A stretch of DNA of 64,000 bases from Leisingera sp. M658 (GCF_025144145.1 NZ_CP083546.1:2186501-2250500), one strand, 5' to 3'. Shown: positions 1 through 8,765, counted from the first letter of the stretch. Notes: generated by a model from the sequence alone, not told the origin. Numbers and translations are program-made.

Positions 1-892
1 TGCCTGCATCTTCCGCGCCTTGCCCCGCCAGCAGATGCGGCAGCACGGCAGACGCGGACAGATCCATACCCGGTTCCATGCTGAGCGCCCGCTGCGGACA
101 GATCGAAATGCACAGGCCGCATTGAAAACACAAGGATTCCACAAAGCTCAGCGCGCCGCCGTCTTCCGTCAGGCTCAAGGCATCCGACGGGCAAACCCAG
201 ACACAGCTGCTGCACTGATTGCACAGGTCTTCATCCAAGCTGACGGAACCGTATGGCGCCTGTTCGGGCAAGGCGACATGGTCCGCACTGGGCGGCAAAA
301 GCGCCGCGGCGCTGGCCCGCGCGGTGTCCCTGCGGCTGCCAACCGCCAATATGTCCGGTGCAACCGAGGGAAACGGGAAAATGCCTGCCGCCAGCCGCAT
401 TGCCAGGACTTCAGCCCCGTCAAACAGCAAAATCCGGCCCAGCCCGCCCAGCACCTGCACCAACTCCACCTCCTGCTGCTGATGCAGCCTGCCGGCAGAG
501 CTGGCGCAGGCCTGCACATGAATGACATCGAAACCGCAGGCCAGGGCGTGCAGCAAATCAGTGTGCGTGATCTGCTGCAAGCAGCAGACCGAAACCGGTA
601 TCACGTCGCTCTGCCGGGACGCCGTCAGTTCCAGCCCCAGTGGTTCTACTTCGTATAGCAACAGAATTTGGACCCGCCCGGTCTCCAGCTTACGCTGGTG
701 CGCCGCCTGGCATAGGTTCATCAGCGGCAGCTCGCAGCTTCTGCTGGCAACATCCAGCAACGCAGCCCGACCGTGTGCTGCGTACCGAGCGTGGCAGGCA
801 GTGTCGTCTGGCTGAGGGCAAAGGCACAAGTATTGCGGCGGGTATCCGGATTGCTTTTGCCGATCAGGGATATGAACGCACATCTCTCCCAT
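1..892 (-). CDS. 4Fe-4S dicluster ferredoxin-like protein, partial (C-terminus off left edge)
   Basis: Reading leftward from 892, 297 codons stay open to the window edge. Near residues 220-265 there are two ferredoxin motifs: CNQCSSCVWVCP and CFQCGLCISICP, each C-x2-C-x2-C-x3-CP, so it probably holds two [4Fe-4S] clusters. The N-terminal 200 residues have scattered cysteines and no domain I can name. An in-frame TAG lies four codons upstream of the ATG at 892, so the start is at 892, at the second ATG (883) or later; no good ribosome site is visible. Similar ferredoxins often sit beside formate dehydrogenase genes with DUF3305/DUF3306; that is an inference, since the neighbours are outside the window. 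Confidence 0.75.
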   Translation of the reverse strand, partial: MGEMCVHIPDRQKQSGYPPQYLCLCPQPDDTACHARYAAHGRAALLDVASRSCELPLMNLCQAAHQRKLETGRVQILLLYEVEPLGLELTASRQSDVIPVSVCCLQQITHTDLLHALACGFDVIHVQACASSAGRLHQQQEVELVQVLGGLGRILLFDGAEVLAMRLAAGIFPFPSVAPDILAVGSRRDTARASAAALLPPSADHVALPEQAPYGSVSLDEDLCNQCSSCVWVCPSDALSLTEDGGALSFVESLCFQCGLCISICPQRALSMEPGMDLSASAVLPHLLAGQGAEDAG

Positions 893-1040
893 AAGGAGAG
901 ACTAACACAATAACAAACACCTCAGAGAGGTATTTTTAAATTGCCGTCGAATTGTTGAATTTTTAACAATATTGCGTGGAAACCAACCAGAAGATCCGCC
1001 GGACCCAGGTTCCGGCAAATCTCCAAATTCTAAGCCCTGT
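893..1040. promoter_or_regulatory. Intergenic region with dyads: promoter side of the ferredoxin gene
   Basis: An AT-rich stretch upstream of the ferredoxin gene. It holds an inverted repeat TTGTT-N8-AACAA at 952-969, a short dyad ACCTC-AGA-GAGGT near 920-934, and a CTCTCC/GGAGAG dyad at 884-900 overlapping the start. A GCCGGA-N7-TCCGGC hairpin (998-1016) just beyond the transporter gene could terminate minus-strand transcription, though no strong T-run follows. Confidence 0.35.
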
Positions 1041-2027
1041 CTATTTCAGCGCCGCATCGGTGATGGCATGGGACCAGGCGCCTTCCGGGGTCTTGGTGAT
1101 TACCGGATCCGAGCCGCCGCCCATCAGTGTTGACACTGTCCGTTCATAATCCGCCGGATCCAGCGCGCCGTTGCTGCCAGCGGTCAGCTTGGCAATCTCG
1201 CCCATCATCCGCTTCTGGTGGGTTTCGGTCTGCGCGCCCGAGGCATCGTTGTCCAGAACGATCCCTGCCGCCTCATCCGGATGCTCCTCAGCGTATTTCC
1301 AACCCTTCATCGAGGCCCGCACAAAACGTTCCATCTTGCCGGTGAACTCCGCATCGCTCAGGTTTTCTTCCAACACATACAGACCGTCTTCCAGCGTCGC
1401 CACGCCCTGATCCTCGTATTTAAACGTGATCAACTCATCGGCGCCGACCCCGGCATCAATGACCTGCCAGTATTCGTTATAGGTCATAGTCGAGATGCAG
1501 TCGGCCTGGCGCTGCAGCAGCGGATCAACGTTGAAGCCCTGCTTCAGGACTTCAACACCAGCCTCGCCCTTACCCTCGGTGGAAATGCCCAGCTGGCTCA
1601 TCCAGCTCATGAAAGGGAACTCATTGCCAAAGAACCACACACCCAGGGTGCGATTGGCCAGATCGGCAGGCGCGGCAATGCCGGTGTCCTTCCAGCAGGT
1701 CAGCATCATGCCCGAGGATTTGAATGGCTGCGCAATGTTAACCAGCGGCAGGCCTTTTTCCCGTGCTGCCAGCGCCGCGGGCATCCATTCCACCGTCACA
1801 TCCGCACCGCCGCCGGCAATCACCTGGGTCGGCGCAATATCCGGCCCGCCGGGCAGGATGGTGACATTCAGGTCCTCTTCTTCATAGAACCCCTTGTCCA
1901 GCGCCACGTAGTAGCCAGCGAACTGTGCCTGTGTCACCCATTTCAGCTGCAGCGTCACATCGTCAGCTGCCTGGGCAGCACCTGCCGCCCCCAGCGCCAG
2001 TGCCGCTGCTGTCATAATGTGCTTCAT
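1041..2027 (-). CDS. ABC transporter substrate-binding protein, NMT1/ThiY-like (probable pyrimidine uptake)
   Basis: A 328-residue periplasmic protein with a clear signal peptide (MKHIMTAAALALGAAGAAQA). The mature part begins with the NMT1/ThiY pattern (LQLKWVTQAQFAGYYVALDKGFYEEE, shown here only in part as LKWVTQAQFAGYYVA), typical of transporters for planar heterocycles such as pyrimidines and thiamine precursors. GGGAG sits nine bases before the ATG. It is the last gene of a minus-strand run ATPase-permease-permease-binding protein directly downstream of dihydropyrimidinase and amidohydrolase genes. This context suggests uracil, thymine or a dihydropyrimidine/hydantoin as substrate; the sequence alone does not fix it. 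Confidence 0.85.
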   Translation of the reverse strand: MKHIMTAAALALGAAGAAQAADDVTLQLKWVTQAQFAGYYVALDKGFYEEEDLNVTILPGGPDIAPTQVIAGGGADVTVEWMPAALAAREKGLPLVNIAQPFKSSGMMLTCWKDTGIAAPADLANRTLGVWFFGNEFPFMSWMSQLGISTEGKGEAGVEVLKQGFNVDPLLQRQADCISTMTYNEYWQVIDAGVGADELITFKYEDQGVATLEDGLYVLEENLSDAEFTGKMERFVRASMKGWKYAEEHPDEAAGIVLDNDASGAQTETHQKRMMGEIAKLTAGSNGALDPADYERTVSTLMGGGSDPVITKTPEGAWSHAITDAALK

Positions 2028-2107
2028 TGGTAAGTTCTCCCTATTGGTTTTTGATTTTACATGTTGTTGTTATTTTCTTTTCACTTTCCCGTATGTGCTG
2101 TGCCCGC

Positions 2108-2953
2108 TCAACCTCTTTGTGACGGGTGCCAGAAGGTAAAGCTCTTCTCAATCAGCGCCATCAGCCCGTAAAAGGCCGAGCCTGCGAGTGCAGCCACCAC
2201 AATCTCGGCCCAGACCATGTCCAGCGCCAGTTGGCCGACACTGGTAGAGATGCGGAAGCCCATGCCGACGGTGGGCGAGCCAAAGAACTCCGCTACAATC
2301 GCGCCGATCAGAGCAAGCGTGGTGGAAATCTTCAAGCCATTGAACACAAAGGGCAGAGCCGCCGGCAGCCGCAGCTTGAAAAACGCCTGCCAGTAACTTG
2401 CCGCATAGGTCTGCATCAAGTCGCGCTGCATGGCAGAGGTCTCGCGCAGGCCCGCCACCGTATTCACCAGCATTGGAAAGAAAACCATGACCACCACGAC
2501 AGCAGCCTTGGAGTGCCAGTCAAAGCCGAACCACATCACCAGGATCGGTGCGGTGCCGACAATCGGCAGCGCTGCAATGAAATTCCCCACCGGCAGCAGA
2601 CCCCGGCGCAGAAAATCGCTGCGGTCCACCAGGATCGCGGTCAGAAACGCCGCGCCGCAGCCGATCACATAACCGCCAAGCGCGCCCTTCAGGATGGTCT
2701 GGGCAAAATCCGCCCACAGAATTGGGATGCTGGAGACAAAGCGCACCGCGATTACGGAGGGAGCCGGCAGGATCACCAAAGACACGTCCATCCCGCGTAC
2801 CAGCAGCTCCCAGACCACCAGAACGGTGATGCCGAAGATCGCGGGCACCAACAGCTGCACAGCACGGGTTTTCGCGGCCGGACTGTTTGCCAGACGGCTG
2901 TTCAGCCACCACCCCAAACACCAGACCAGCACGGCTAGAACAACCATCACCAT
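2108..2953 (-). CDS. ABC transporter permease (SsuC/TauC family)
   Basis: About 281 residues, hydrophobic throughout, with roughly six to seven membrane segments. The cytoplasmic loop contains an EAA-type sequence (LMQTYAASYWQAFFKLRLP) used for docking on the ATPase, as in nitrate/sulfonate/taurine-type permeases. I chose the ATG at 2953, preceded by AAGGGGG; the frame also runs open upstream to about 3031 but that part is not membrane-like. It is one of two adjacent permeases, which probably form a heterodimer in the transporter encoded at 1.0-4.9 kb. Confidence 0.8.
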   Translation of the reverse strand: MVMVVLAVLVWCLGWWLNSRLANSPAAKTRAVQLLVPAIFGITVLVVWELLVRGMDVSLVILPAPSVIAVRFVSSIPILWADFAQTILKGALGGYVIGCGAAFLTAILVDRSDFLRRGLLPVGNFIAALPIVGTAPILVMWFGFDWHSKAAVVVVMVFFPMLVNTVAGLRETSAMQRDLMQTYAASYWQAFFKLRLPAALPFVFNGLKISTTLALIGAIVAEFFGSPTVGMGFRISTSVGQLALDMVWAEIVVAALAGSAFYGLMALIEKSFTFWHPSQRG

Positions 2954-3038
2954 GACAGCACCCCCTTGTTCTTCTGGCCTGAAACATCCCGGGTGAGCCG
3001 CGCAGCGGCGAGGGCAGAGCACTCTGTCCATCGCTTGA

Positions 3039-3956
3039 TCATGCGCTTACCCCCATGCGTTTCAGAACCATCCGCTCGATCAGCCCGAGCAATGCCACCA
3101 GCGCCGCTGCCAGGATCGCCGCTGCAAACAGCGCCGACCAGATCTGCACGGTCTGACCGTAGTAGCTGCCGGCCAGCAGCCGCGCACCAAGCCCTGCAAC
3201 CGCGCCGGTCGGCAGCTCTCCCACGATGGCCCCCACCAGCGAGGCGGCAATGCCGATCTTCAGCGAGGCAAACAGATACGGCATCGAGGACGGCAGCCGC
3301 AGCTTCCAGAACCCCTGATTTGTATTGGCGTTATAGGTTTTCAAAAGGTCCAGCTGCATCCCATCCGGCGCCCGAAGGCCCTTCACCATGCCGACAACCA
3401 CCGGGAAGAAGCTGAGGTAGGCCGAGATAACCGCCTTCGGGATAATCCCCTGCACCCCGATGGAATACAGCACCACAATGATCATCGGTGCCAGCGCGAT
3501 GATAGGGATGGTCTGGCTGACAATCGCCCAGGGCATCACCGACATATCCATAACACGGGAATGCACGATCCCCACCGCCAGCAGAATGCCCAGCCCGGTG
3601 CCGATGGCAAAGCCCAGGAGGGTCGCGGAAAGCGTCACCTGCGCATGATAGATCAGGCTGCGTTTCGAGGTGATCTTCTTTTCCACCGTGGTCTGCCACA
3701 GCTCCACCGCCACCTGATGCGGGGCGGGCAAGCGCGGGCGCTGCTGCACCCAGGTTTCGCCAACGGCAAATGTGTTTTTCGCTACCAGCCCGATTTCACT
3801 CATGTACCGGCGCTCTTTGGCAGTCGCCGGCGTGACCACGGCCCCTGTCCGCTCTGCCTGATCAAGCACACCTTTGATATTCATCGGGACGCATGCCGCG
3901 TACCAGAAGGCGATGATGGCAGCGAGCACCGTAAAGACTGCAATAAAGCTCTTCAT
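3039..3956 (-). CDS. ABC transporter permease (SsuC/TauC family)
   Basis: About 305 residues with an N-terminal membrane anchor, a periplasmic stretch of about 80 residues, and then a permease core carrying an EAA loop (LLKTYNANTNQGFWKLRLP). The start is taken at the ATG at 3956 (MKSFIAVF) because the upstream in-frame extension crosses two palindromes and encodes no recognisable sequence. It partners the permease at 2108-2953. The extra N-terminal region before the transport core is longer than in most TauC relatives. Confidence 0.8.
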   Translation of the reverse strand: MKSFIAVFTVLAAIIAFWYAACVPMNIKGVLDQAERTGAVVTPATAKERRYMSEIGLVAKNTFAVGETWVQQRPRLPAPHQVAVELWQTTVEKKITSKRSLIYHAQVTLSATLLGFAIGTGLGILLAVGIVHSRVMDMSVMPWAIVSQTIPIIALAPMIIVVLYSIGVQGIIPKAVISAYLSFFPVVVGMVKGLRAPDGMQLDLLKTYNANTNQGFWKLRLPSSMPYLFASLKIGIAASLVGAIVGELPTGAVAGLGARLLAGSYYGQTVQIWSALFAAAILAAALVALLGLIERMVLKRMGVSA

Positions 3957-3976
3957 GCCCCGCCCCCGCACCGCAT

Positions 3977-4020
3977 CAATTTTCTGCACAGAAAATTGAC
4001 CGGAAAATTCGAATTTTCCG
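3977..4020. repeat. Two tandem AT-rich palindromes
   Basis: At 3977-3998 a 10-bp stem (CAATTTTCTG) flanks a CA centre. At 4001-4020 there is an uninterrupted 20-bp perfect palindrome whose left half is CGGAAAATTC. Both lie in the 147-bp gap between the ATPase stop (4104) and the permease start (3956), inside the presumed operon. They could be mRNA hairpins that stop decay or lower expression of the downstream genes, or a protein-binding site. Confidence 0.7.
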
Positions 4021-4103
4021 ATGCCGCGAATGATGCGCCCGCCAGCGTACAAGCGATGTTCAGGGGCTGCATGTCCGGTGCCGCCGTATTTTGCTGGTTG
4101 ATA

Positions 4104-4943
4104 TCAGTCATCGCCATGACCCGCCCGCAGCCCTTCGCGCACCCGATGCGCAATTTCGATGAACTCCGGACTGTCTCGGATATCCAGAGGCCGTTCTTTC
4201 GGCAGAGTACTGTCGATCACGTCGTGGATACGGCCCGGCCGCGGCGACATCACCACGATCTTGGTCGACAGATACACCGCCTCCGGGATCGAGTGGGTGA
4301 CAAAGCCGATGGTCTTGTTGGTCCGCGCCCAAAGCTTCAGCAGCTGTTCGTTCAAATGGTCGCGCACGATCTCGTCCAGCGCCCCGAACGGTTCATCCAT
4401 CAGCAGGATATCAGCATCAAAAGCCAGCGCCCGCGCAATGCTGGCCCGCTGCTGCATCCCGCCCGACAGCTGCCAGGGAAACTTACCGCCAAACCCTGTT
4501 AATTCAACAAGCTCCAACACCTGATTAACGCGCTTTTCCTGCTCCGCCCTAGAATACCCCATGATCTCCAGCGGCAGTTTGATGTTCTTGGAGATGGTCC
4601 GCCACGGGTAAAGCCCCGCCGCTTGAAACACATAGCCATAGGCGCGGTTGCGGCGCGCCTCGTCCGGTGTCAAGCCATTAACGCTCAGGCTGCCGCCGGT
4701 GGGTGTCTCCAGTGCCGCGATGCAGCGCAAAAACGTCGTCTTGCCGCAGCCCGACGGCCCGATAAAGGAGACAAAATCCCCCCTGTTGATCTCCAGGCTG
4801 ATGTCCTTCAGCGCGTGCACTGGACCGTCGTTTGTCTCAAACGTCAGATCCAGGTTCCGGGCCTCGATCACACATTCTGCGGGGGCTGGATCGGAAGCGG
4901 CGGCCTCGGGTCGGATTGCCTGGGTGGTCGGTTCCATATTCAT
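4104..4943 (-). CDS. ABC transporter ATP-binding protein (TauB/SsuB type)
   Basis: A 279-residue ATPase with Walker A GPSGCGKTT, signature LSGGMQQR, Walker B ILLMDEPFGALD and the H-loop FVTHSIPEA. These motifs place it in the nitrate/sulfonate/taurine/pyrimidine-precursor group. The first 25 residues are a variable extension. AAGGCGAAG precedes the ATG at 4943. It is followed by two permease genes and the binding protein and preceded by dihydropyrimidinase with a 61-bp gap, so it is probably co-transcribed with the catabolic genes. Confidence 0.88.
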   Translation of the reverse strand: MNMEPTTQAIRPEAAASDPAPAECVIEARNLDLTFETNDGPVHALKDISLEINRGDFVSFIGPSGCGKTTFLRCIAALETPTGGSLSVNGLTPDEARRNRAYGYVFQAAGLYPWRTISKNIKLPLEIMGYSRAEQEKRVNQVLELVELTGFGGKFPWQLSGGMQQRASIARALAFDADILLMDEPFGALDEIVRDHLNEQLLKLWARTNKTIGFVTHSIPEAVYLSTKIVVMSPRPGRIHDVIDSTLPKERPLDIRDSPEFIEIAHRVREGLRAGHGDD

Positions 4944-5004
4944 ATCTTCGCCTTGATTTCACACAGGAAAACGGGCCGCCGATACCGGCAGCCCGCTCCT
5001 GGAT

Positions 5005-6459
5005 TTAAACACCTGTTGCCGGGATGCCGGTGCGTTCCACCGGGCGCGGCGCTGTTAGCTCTTTCCACGTGCTGAGCGCCTTGTTGACCGTTGTGTTCGC
5101 CTCCCGCGAGACAAACTTGCCGTGGCCCTCCTGGCACTTGATCTCGCCGTCGTGCACCGCCACATGGCCCCGGGTCAGGGTAAAGCGCGGCAGCCCCTTC
5201 ACCTCATGTCCTTCAAACACATTGTAGTCGATCGAGGACTGCTGGCTGGCGGCAGAGATTGTCTTGATCTTTGTCGGATCCCAAACCACCAGGTCTGCAT
5301 CGGCACCAACCAGAACCGCACCCTTTTTCGGATAGCAGTTCAATATCTTGGCGATGTTTGTTGACGTTACCGCAACAAATTCATTCGGGGTGATCCGGCC
5401 CGTTTCAACGCCATGGGTCCACAGCATCGGCATCCGGTCCTCCAGCCCGCCGGTGCCGTTCGGGATCTTGGTGAAATCCCCCACACCTGTCCGTTTCTGC
5501 TCAGTGGTAAAGGCGCAGTGGTCGGTCGCGACCACCGACAACGAACCAGACTGCAGACCGGCCCACAGGCTGTCCTGATGCTGTTTGTTTCGGAACGGCG
5601 GCGACATCACCCGGCGGGCAGCGTGGTCCCAGTCCTTGTTGAAGTATTCGCTCTCATCCAGCGTCAGATGCTGGATCAGCGGCTCGCCCCAAACCCGTTT
5701 GCCCTGCATCCGGGCGCGGCGGATGGCCTCGTGGCTGTCCTCGCAGGAAGTATGCACCACATAGAGCGGCACGCCGGCCATATCGGCGATCATAATAGCG
5801 CGGTTGGTCGCCTCGCCCTCTACCTGCGGCGGCCGGGAATAGGCATGTGCCTCGGGGCCAGTATTGCCTTCTGCCAGCAGCTTAGCGGACAGTTCTGCCA
5901 CCACATCGCCGTTTTCGGCATGCACCATGGCAATGCCGCCCAGCTCTGCCAGCCGCTGGAACGAGGAATACAGCTCGTCATCATTCACCATCAGCGCGCC
6001 CTTATAGGCCATGAAGTGCTTGAAGGTGTTGATGCCACGCTCCTGGATCACCGTCTTGATGTCGTCAAAGACCTGCTCGCCCCACCAGGTCACCGCCATG
6101 TGGAATGAGTAGTCGCAATTGGCGCGGGTCGATTTGTTGTCCCAGCGCTTCAGCGCATCCAGCAGGCTCTCGCCTGGATTGGGCAGCGCAAAATCCACTA
6201 CCATAGTGGTGCCGCCCGCCAGCCCGGCACGGGTGCCGCTTTCAAAATCATCCGTGCTGTAGGTGCCCATGAAAGGCATCTCCAGATGGGTATGCGGATC
6301 AATCCCGCCCGGCATCACATAACAGCCGGTGGCATCCAGCTCCTCGTCGCCTTTCTGGTTCGGGCCGATCTGCGTGATCACCCCGTTTTCAACCAGAACA
6401 TCCGCCTTATAGGTCAGATCGGCGGTCACGACAGTGCCGTTCTTGATGACTTTACTCAT
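5005..6459 (-). CDS. hydA: Dihydropyrimidinase (D-hydantoinase)
   Basis: A 484-residue cytoplasmic amidohydrolase that opens the ring of 5,6-dihydrouracil or dihydrothymine to N-carbamoyl-beta-amino acids, step two of the reductive pyrimidine pathway. Visible metal-site motifs are DPHTHLE (HxH), the carboxylated-lysine region HFMAYKGA, VHAENGD, VVHTSCE and VVATDHCAF. The length matches the family. It lies between the amidohydrolase gene (upstream) and the ABC ATPase (downstream), on the same strand. Hydantoinases share these motifs; the PreA/PreT genes nearby favour the pyrimidine role. Confidence 0.93.
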   Translation of the reverse strand: MSKVIKNGTVVTADLTYKADVLVENGVITQIGPNQKGDEELDATGCYVMPGGIDPHTHLEMPFMGTYSTDDFESGTRAGLAGGTTMVVDFALPNPGESLLDALKRWDNKSTRANCDYSFHMAVTWWGEQVFDDIKTVIQERGINTFKHFMAYKGALMVNDDELYSSFQRLAELGGIAMVHAENGDVVAELSAKLLAEGNTGPEAHAYSRPPQVEGEATNRAIMIADMAGVPLYVVHTSCEDSHEAIRRARMQGKRVWGEPLIQHLTLDESEYFNKDWDHAARRVMSPPFRNKQHQDSLWAGLQSGSLSVVATDHCAFTTEQKRTGVGDFTKIPNGTGGLEDRMPMLWTHGVETGRITPNEFVAVTSTNIAKILNCYPKKGAVLVGADADLVVWDPTKIKTISAASQQSSIDYNVFEGHEVKGLPRFTLTRGHVAVHDGEIKCQEGHGKFVSREANTTVNKALSTWKELTAPRPVERTGIPATGV

Positions 6460-6534
6460 GGCTATAACTCCCTGAATCGGGGCGTTTATTCACGCCTCCC
6501 GTTATTTCTTCCGCTGTCTGGTGCAGCTCTTTTC

Positions 6535-6594
6535 ATCTTTTCCGGAAATACTCCGGGGGAAGCGGCCCAACGGGCCGCGGGGGCAGCGCCCCTA
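6535..6594. repeat. Dispersed GC-rich intergenic repeat, copy 1
   Basis: The sequence runs from a T-rich start through AAATACTCCGGGGG, a GCGGCCC/GGGCCGC hairpin and a terminal GGGGGCAGCGCCCC hairpin that abuts the stop codon of the gene at 6592-7842. The same plan recurs at 36854-36901 and 43451-43511. It sits inside the presumed operon, in the 132-bp gap upstream of hydA, where it could attenuate read-through. Confidence 0.7.
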
Positions 6595-7842
6595 TTCCAC
6601 GATTTCCGCCGTCTCGACCACCGCATGGAACAGCACATTGCCGCCGGCCTCCGCCCAGTCCTTGCTGATCTCCTCGGCCTCGTTGTGGCTGAGACCATCA
6701 ACGCAGGGACACATCACCATCGCGGTCGGTGCAACCCGGTTGATCCAGCAGGCATCGTGGCCCGCGCCGGAAATCAGATCCTGATGCGAATAGCCCAGCC
6801 GCTCTGCCGCACTGCGCACGGCAGTGACACAGCCCTCGTCAAAGGTAACGGGATCAAAGCCGCCCACCTTCTCGAACGCGATTTCAACGCCCATTGCCTC
6901 TGCAATCTGGGTGCCCTTCTCGTGCAGCTGGTTTTCCATATCGGTGATCACGTCCAGTTCCGGGCTGCGGAAATCGACGGTGAAAACCACCCTGCCCGGG
7001 ATCACATTGCGCGAGTTCGGATAAACGTCGATATGACCCGCCGCCCCAACCGCATGAGGCGCGTGGCTCCAGGCAATTTCGTCCACGGTTTCCAGGATCC
7101 GCGCCATTGCCAGCCCCGCGTTGCGGCGCATCGGCATCGGGGTGGAGCCGGTATGCGCATCCTTGCCAGTCACCGTCACCTGGGTCCAGCTAAGACCCTG
7201 GCCGTGGGTCACCACACCGATGTCCTTGCCCTCAGCCTCCAGGATTGGCCCCTGTTCGATATGCAGCTCAAAGAAGGCGTGCATTTTACGCGCGCCCGTC
7301 TCTTCCTCGCCGCGCCAGCCGATGCGTTTCAGCTCATCCCCGAATTTCTTGCCCTCGGCATCTTCGCGGCCGTAAGCCCAATCCTGCGTATGGATTCCCG
7401 CAAAGACACCCGAAGACAGCATCGCGGGCGCATAGCGGGTGCCTTCCTCATTGGTGAAATTGGTCGCCACGATCGGATGCTTGGTCTTGATGTTCATATC
7501 GTTGAGCGAGCGGATCAGCTCCAGCCCGGCCAGCACCCCAAGCACGCCGTCATATTTACCGCCGGTGGGCTGGGTGTCCAGGTGCGAGCCCACATAGACC
7601 GGAAGCGCGTCCGGATCGGTGCCTTCCCTGCGGGCAAACATATTGCCCATCTGATCCAGCCCCATGGTGCAGCCGGCGTCTTCGCACCATTTCTGGAACA
7701 GGGCGCGGCCCTCGCCATCTTCGTCTGTCAGCGTCTGGCGGTTGTTACCGCCTGCGACGCCCGGGCCGATCTGGGCCATTTCCATCAGGCTGTCCCACAA
7801 ACGGTCGCCATTGATCTTCAGATTCTGTCCAAGCGACGTCAT
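6592..7842 (-). CDS. N-carbamoyl-beta-alanine amidohydrolase-like Zn hydrolase (M20 family)
   Basis: A 416-residue M20-type metallohydrolase. It shows GSHLDTQPTGGKYDGVLG (metal ligands H and D), NEEGTR, the HIEQGP motif and a C-terminal SGAGHDA, the usual set for beta-ureidopropionase, allantoate amidohydrolase and L-carbamoylase. With dihydropyrimidinase downstream and PreAT nearby, the likely reaction is N-carbamoyl-beta-alanine to beta-alanine, CO2 and ammonia. It is the first gene of the minus-strand run reading away from rutR, with a perfect RutR operator about 120 bp upstream. Carbamoyl versus ureido substrate cannot be told from sequence. Confidence 0.9.
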   Translation of the reverse strand: MTSLGQNLKINGDRLWDSLMEMAQIGPGVAGGNNRQTLTDEDGEGRALFQKWCEDAGCTMGLDQMGNMFARREGTDPDALPVYVGSHLDTQPTGGKYDGVLGVLAGLELIRSLNDMNIKTKHPIVATNFTNEEGTRYAPAMLSSGVFAGIHTQDWAYGREDAEGKKFGDELKRIGWRGEEETGARKMHAFFELHIEQGPILEAEGKDIGVVTHGQGLSWTQVTVTGKDAHTGSTPMPMRRNAGLAMARILETVDEIAWSHAPHAVGAAGHIDVYPNSRNVIPGRVVFTVDFRSPELDVITDMENQLHEKGTQIAEAMGVEIAFEKVGGFDPVTFDEGCVTAVRSAAERLGYSHQDLISGAGHDACWINRVAPTAMVMCPCVDGLSHNEAEEISKDWAEAGGNVLFHAVVETAEIVE

Positions 7843-7958
7843 CTCAGCTTCCTTCCCTGTGCGCCCGTCTTTGCAGGCTTCAATCGGCTTTGCGCCGTTT
7901 AGGTGGCTTTGAGTGCTGGCCGGTTCAGAGCGCCGGTTTTCGCGATTCCGGGCAATGA

Positions 7959-7976
7959 TTTGACCAACTGGTCAAA
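7959..7976. promoter_or_regulatory. RutR operator, perfect palindrome
   Basis: TTTGACCAACTGGTCAAA is an 18-bp palindrome that matches the E. coli RutR consensus TTGACCAnnTGGTCAA at every fixed base. It lies between the divergent hyuC-like gene (start 7842) and rutR (start 8111), so it can serve both promoters. Confidence 0.88.
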
Positions 7977-8110
7977 CTCACGCTATCACGGGTTCACTAT
8001 CAGTCAAGAAATTGCCGCACAGCCCTTGAAAAAATCGGCTCTTTTGCCGGAAACAGGTGAAATTCCGCGCTTCAGCTGGCAGAAGGCGGCAGAAACAGAC
8101 AGGGACGGAC

Positions 8111-8725
8111 ATGCCCGCAGACCGCGCGCCAACCCGAATTCAGAAAAAGAATCGCGCCGCCATCCTGGAGGCCGCGCTGGACGTGTTTTCCAGCCACGGA
8201 TTCCGCGGCTCCACAGTAGACCAGATCGCTAAGGCTGCCGGCCTGTCAAAGCCGAACCTGCTTTACTACTTCCCCTCCAAGGAGGCGATCTTCAACGAAC
8301 TGATGTCAGGCTTGCTGGATACCTGGCTCGACCCATTGCGGGCATTGGACCCGGAAGGCGAACCATTGGATGAAATCCTCGCCTATGTGCAGCGCAAACT
8401 GCAAATGAGCCGGGATTTTCCGCGCGAAAGCCGGCTGTATGCCAATGAGATTGTACAGGGAGCACCCCGGCTGCATGATGTGATCGCCAGCGACCTGAAC
8501 GGGCTGGTGGAGGAAAAGGCACAGCTTTTGCAAGGCTGGATGGATGGCGGCCGGATCAACCGCGCGCATCCCAAACATTTGCTGTTTTCGATCTGGTCGC
8601 TGACCCAGCATTACGCGGATTTCGATGCCCAGGTACGCACATTGATGGGGGATGAAGACCCGTTCGATGCAGCGCCGCAATACCTGGAAACCTTGTACCG
8701 GCGGATGCTTACACCGCAAAGCTGA
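8111..8725 (+). CDS. rutR: TetR-family pyrimidine regulator RutR
   Basis: A 204-residue TetR regulator. The N-terminal helix-turn-helix (about residues 12-55) contains the RutR-like stretch GLSKPNLLYYFPSKEAIF, and the ligand domain keeps the family run ISLWSLTQHYADF-like (IWSLTQHYADF) and a DEKSALI-like segment (EEKAQLLQGWM). E. coli RutR senses uracil and thymine and controls pyrimidine degradation. I chose the ATG at 8111 with AGGGA before it; a GTG at 8057 would add a non-conserved extension. It is divergent from the catabolic operon with the operator between them. Confidence 0.93.
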   Translation: MPADRAPTRIQKKNRAAILEAALDVFSSHGFRGSTVDQIAKAAGLSKPNLLYYFPSKEAIFNELMSGLLDTWLDPLRALDPEGEPLDEILAYVQRKLQMSRDFPRESRLYANEIVQGAPRLHDVIASDLNGLVEEKAQLLQGWMDGGRINRAHPKHLLFSIWSLTQHYADFDAQVRTLMGDEDPFDAAPQYLETLYRRMLTPQS

Positions 8726-8765
8726 CCCCTGACTGCCAAACGTGACAAAGCGCTCCCGCCCCCGC

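Noticed and set aside
1-892. Several plus-strand frames at the left edge (for example 20-658)
   Set aside because: The minus strand carries a continuous frame with two ferredoxin motifs; the plus frames are its shadows, rich in Gln/Arg/His.
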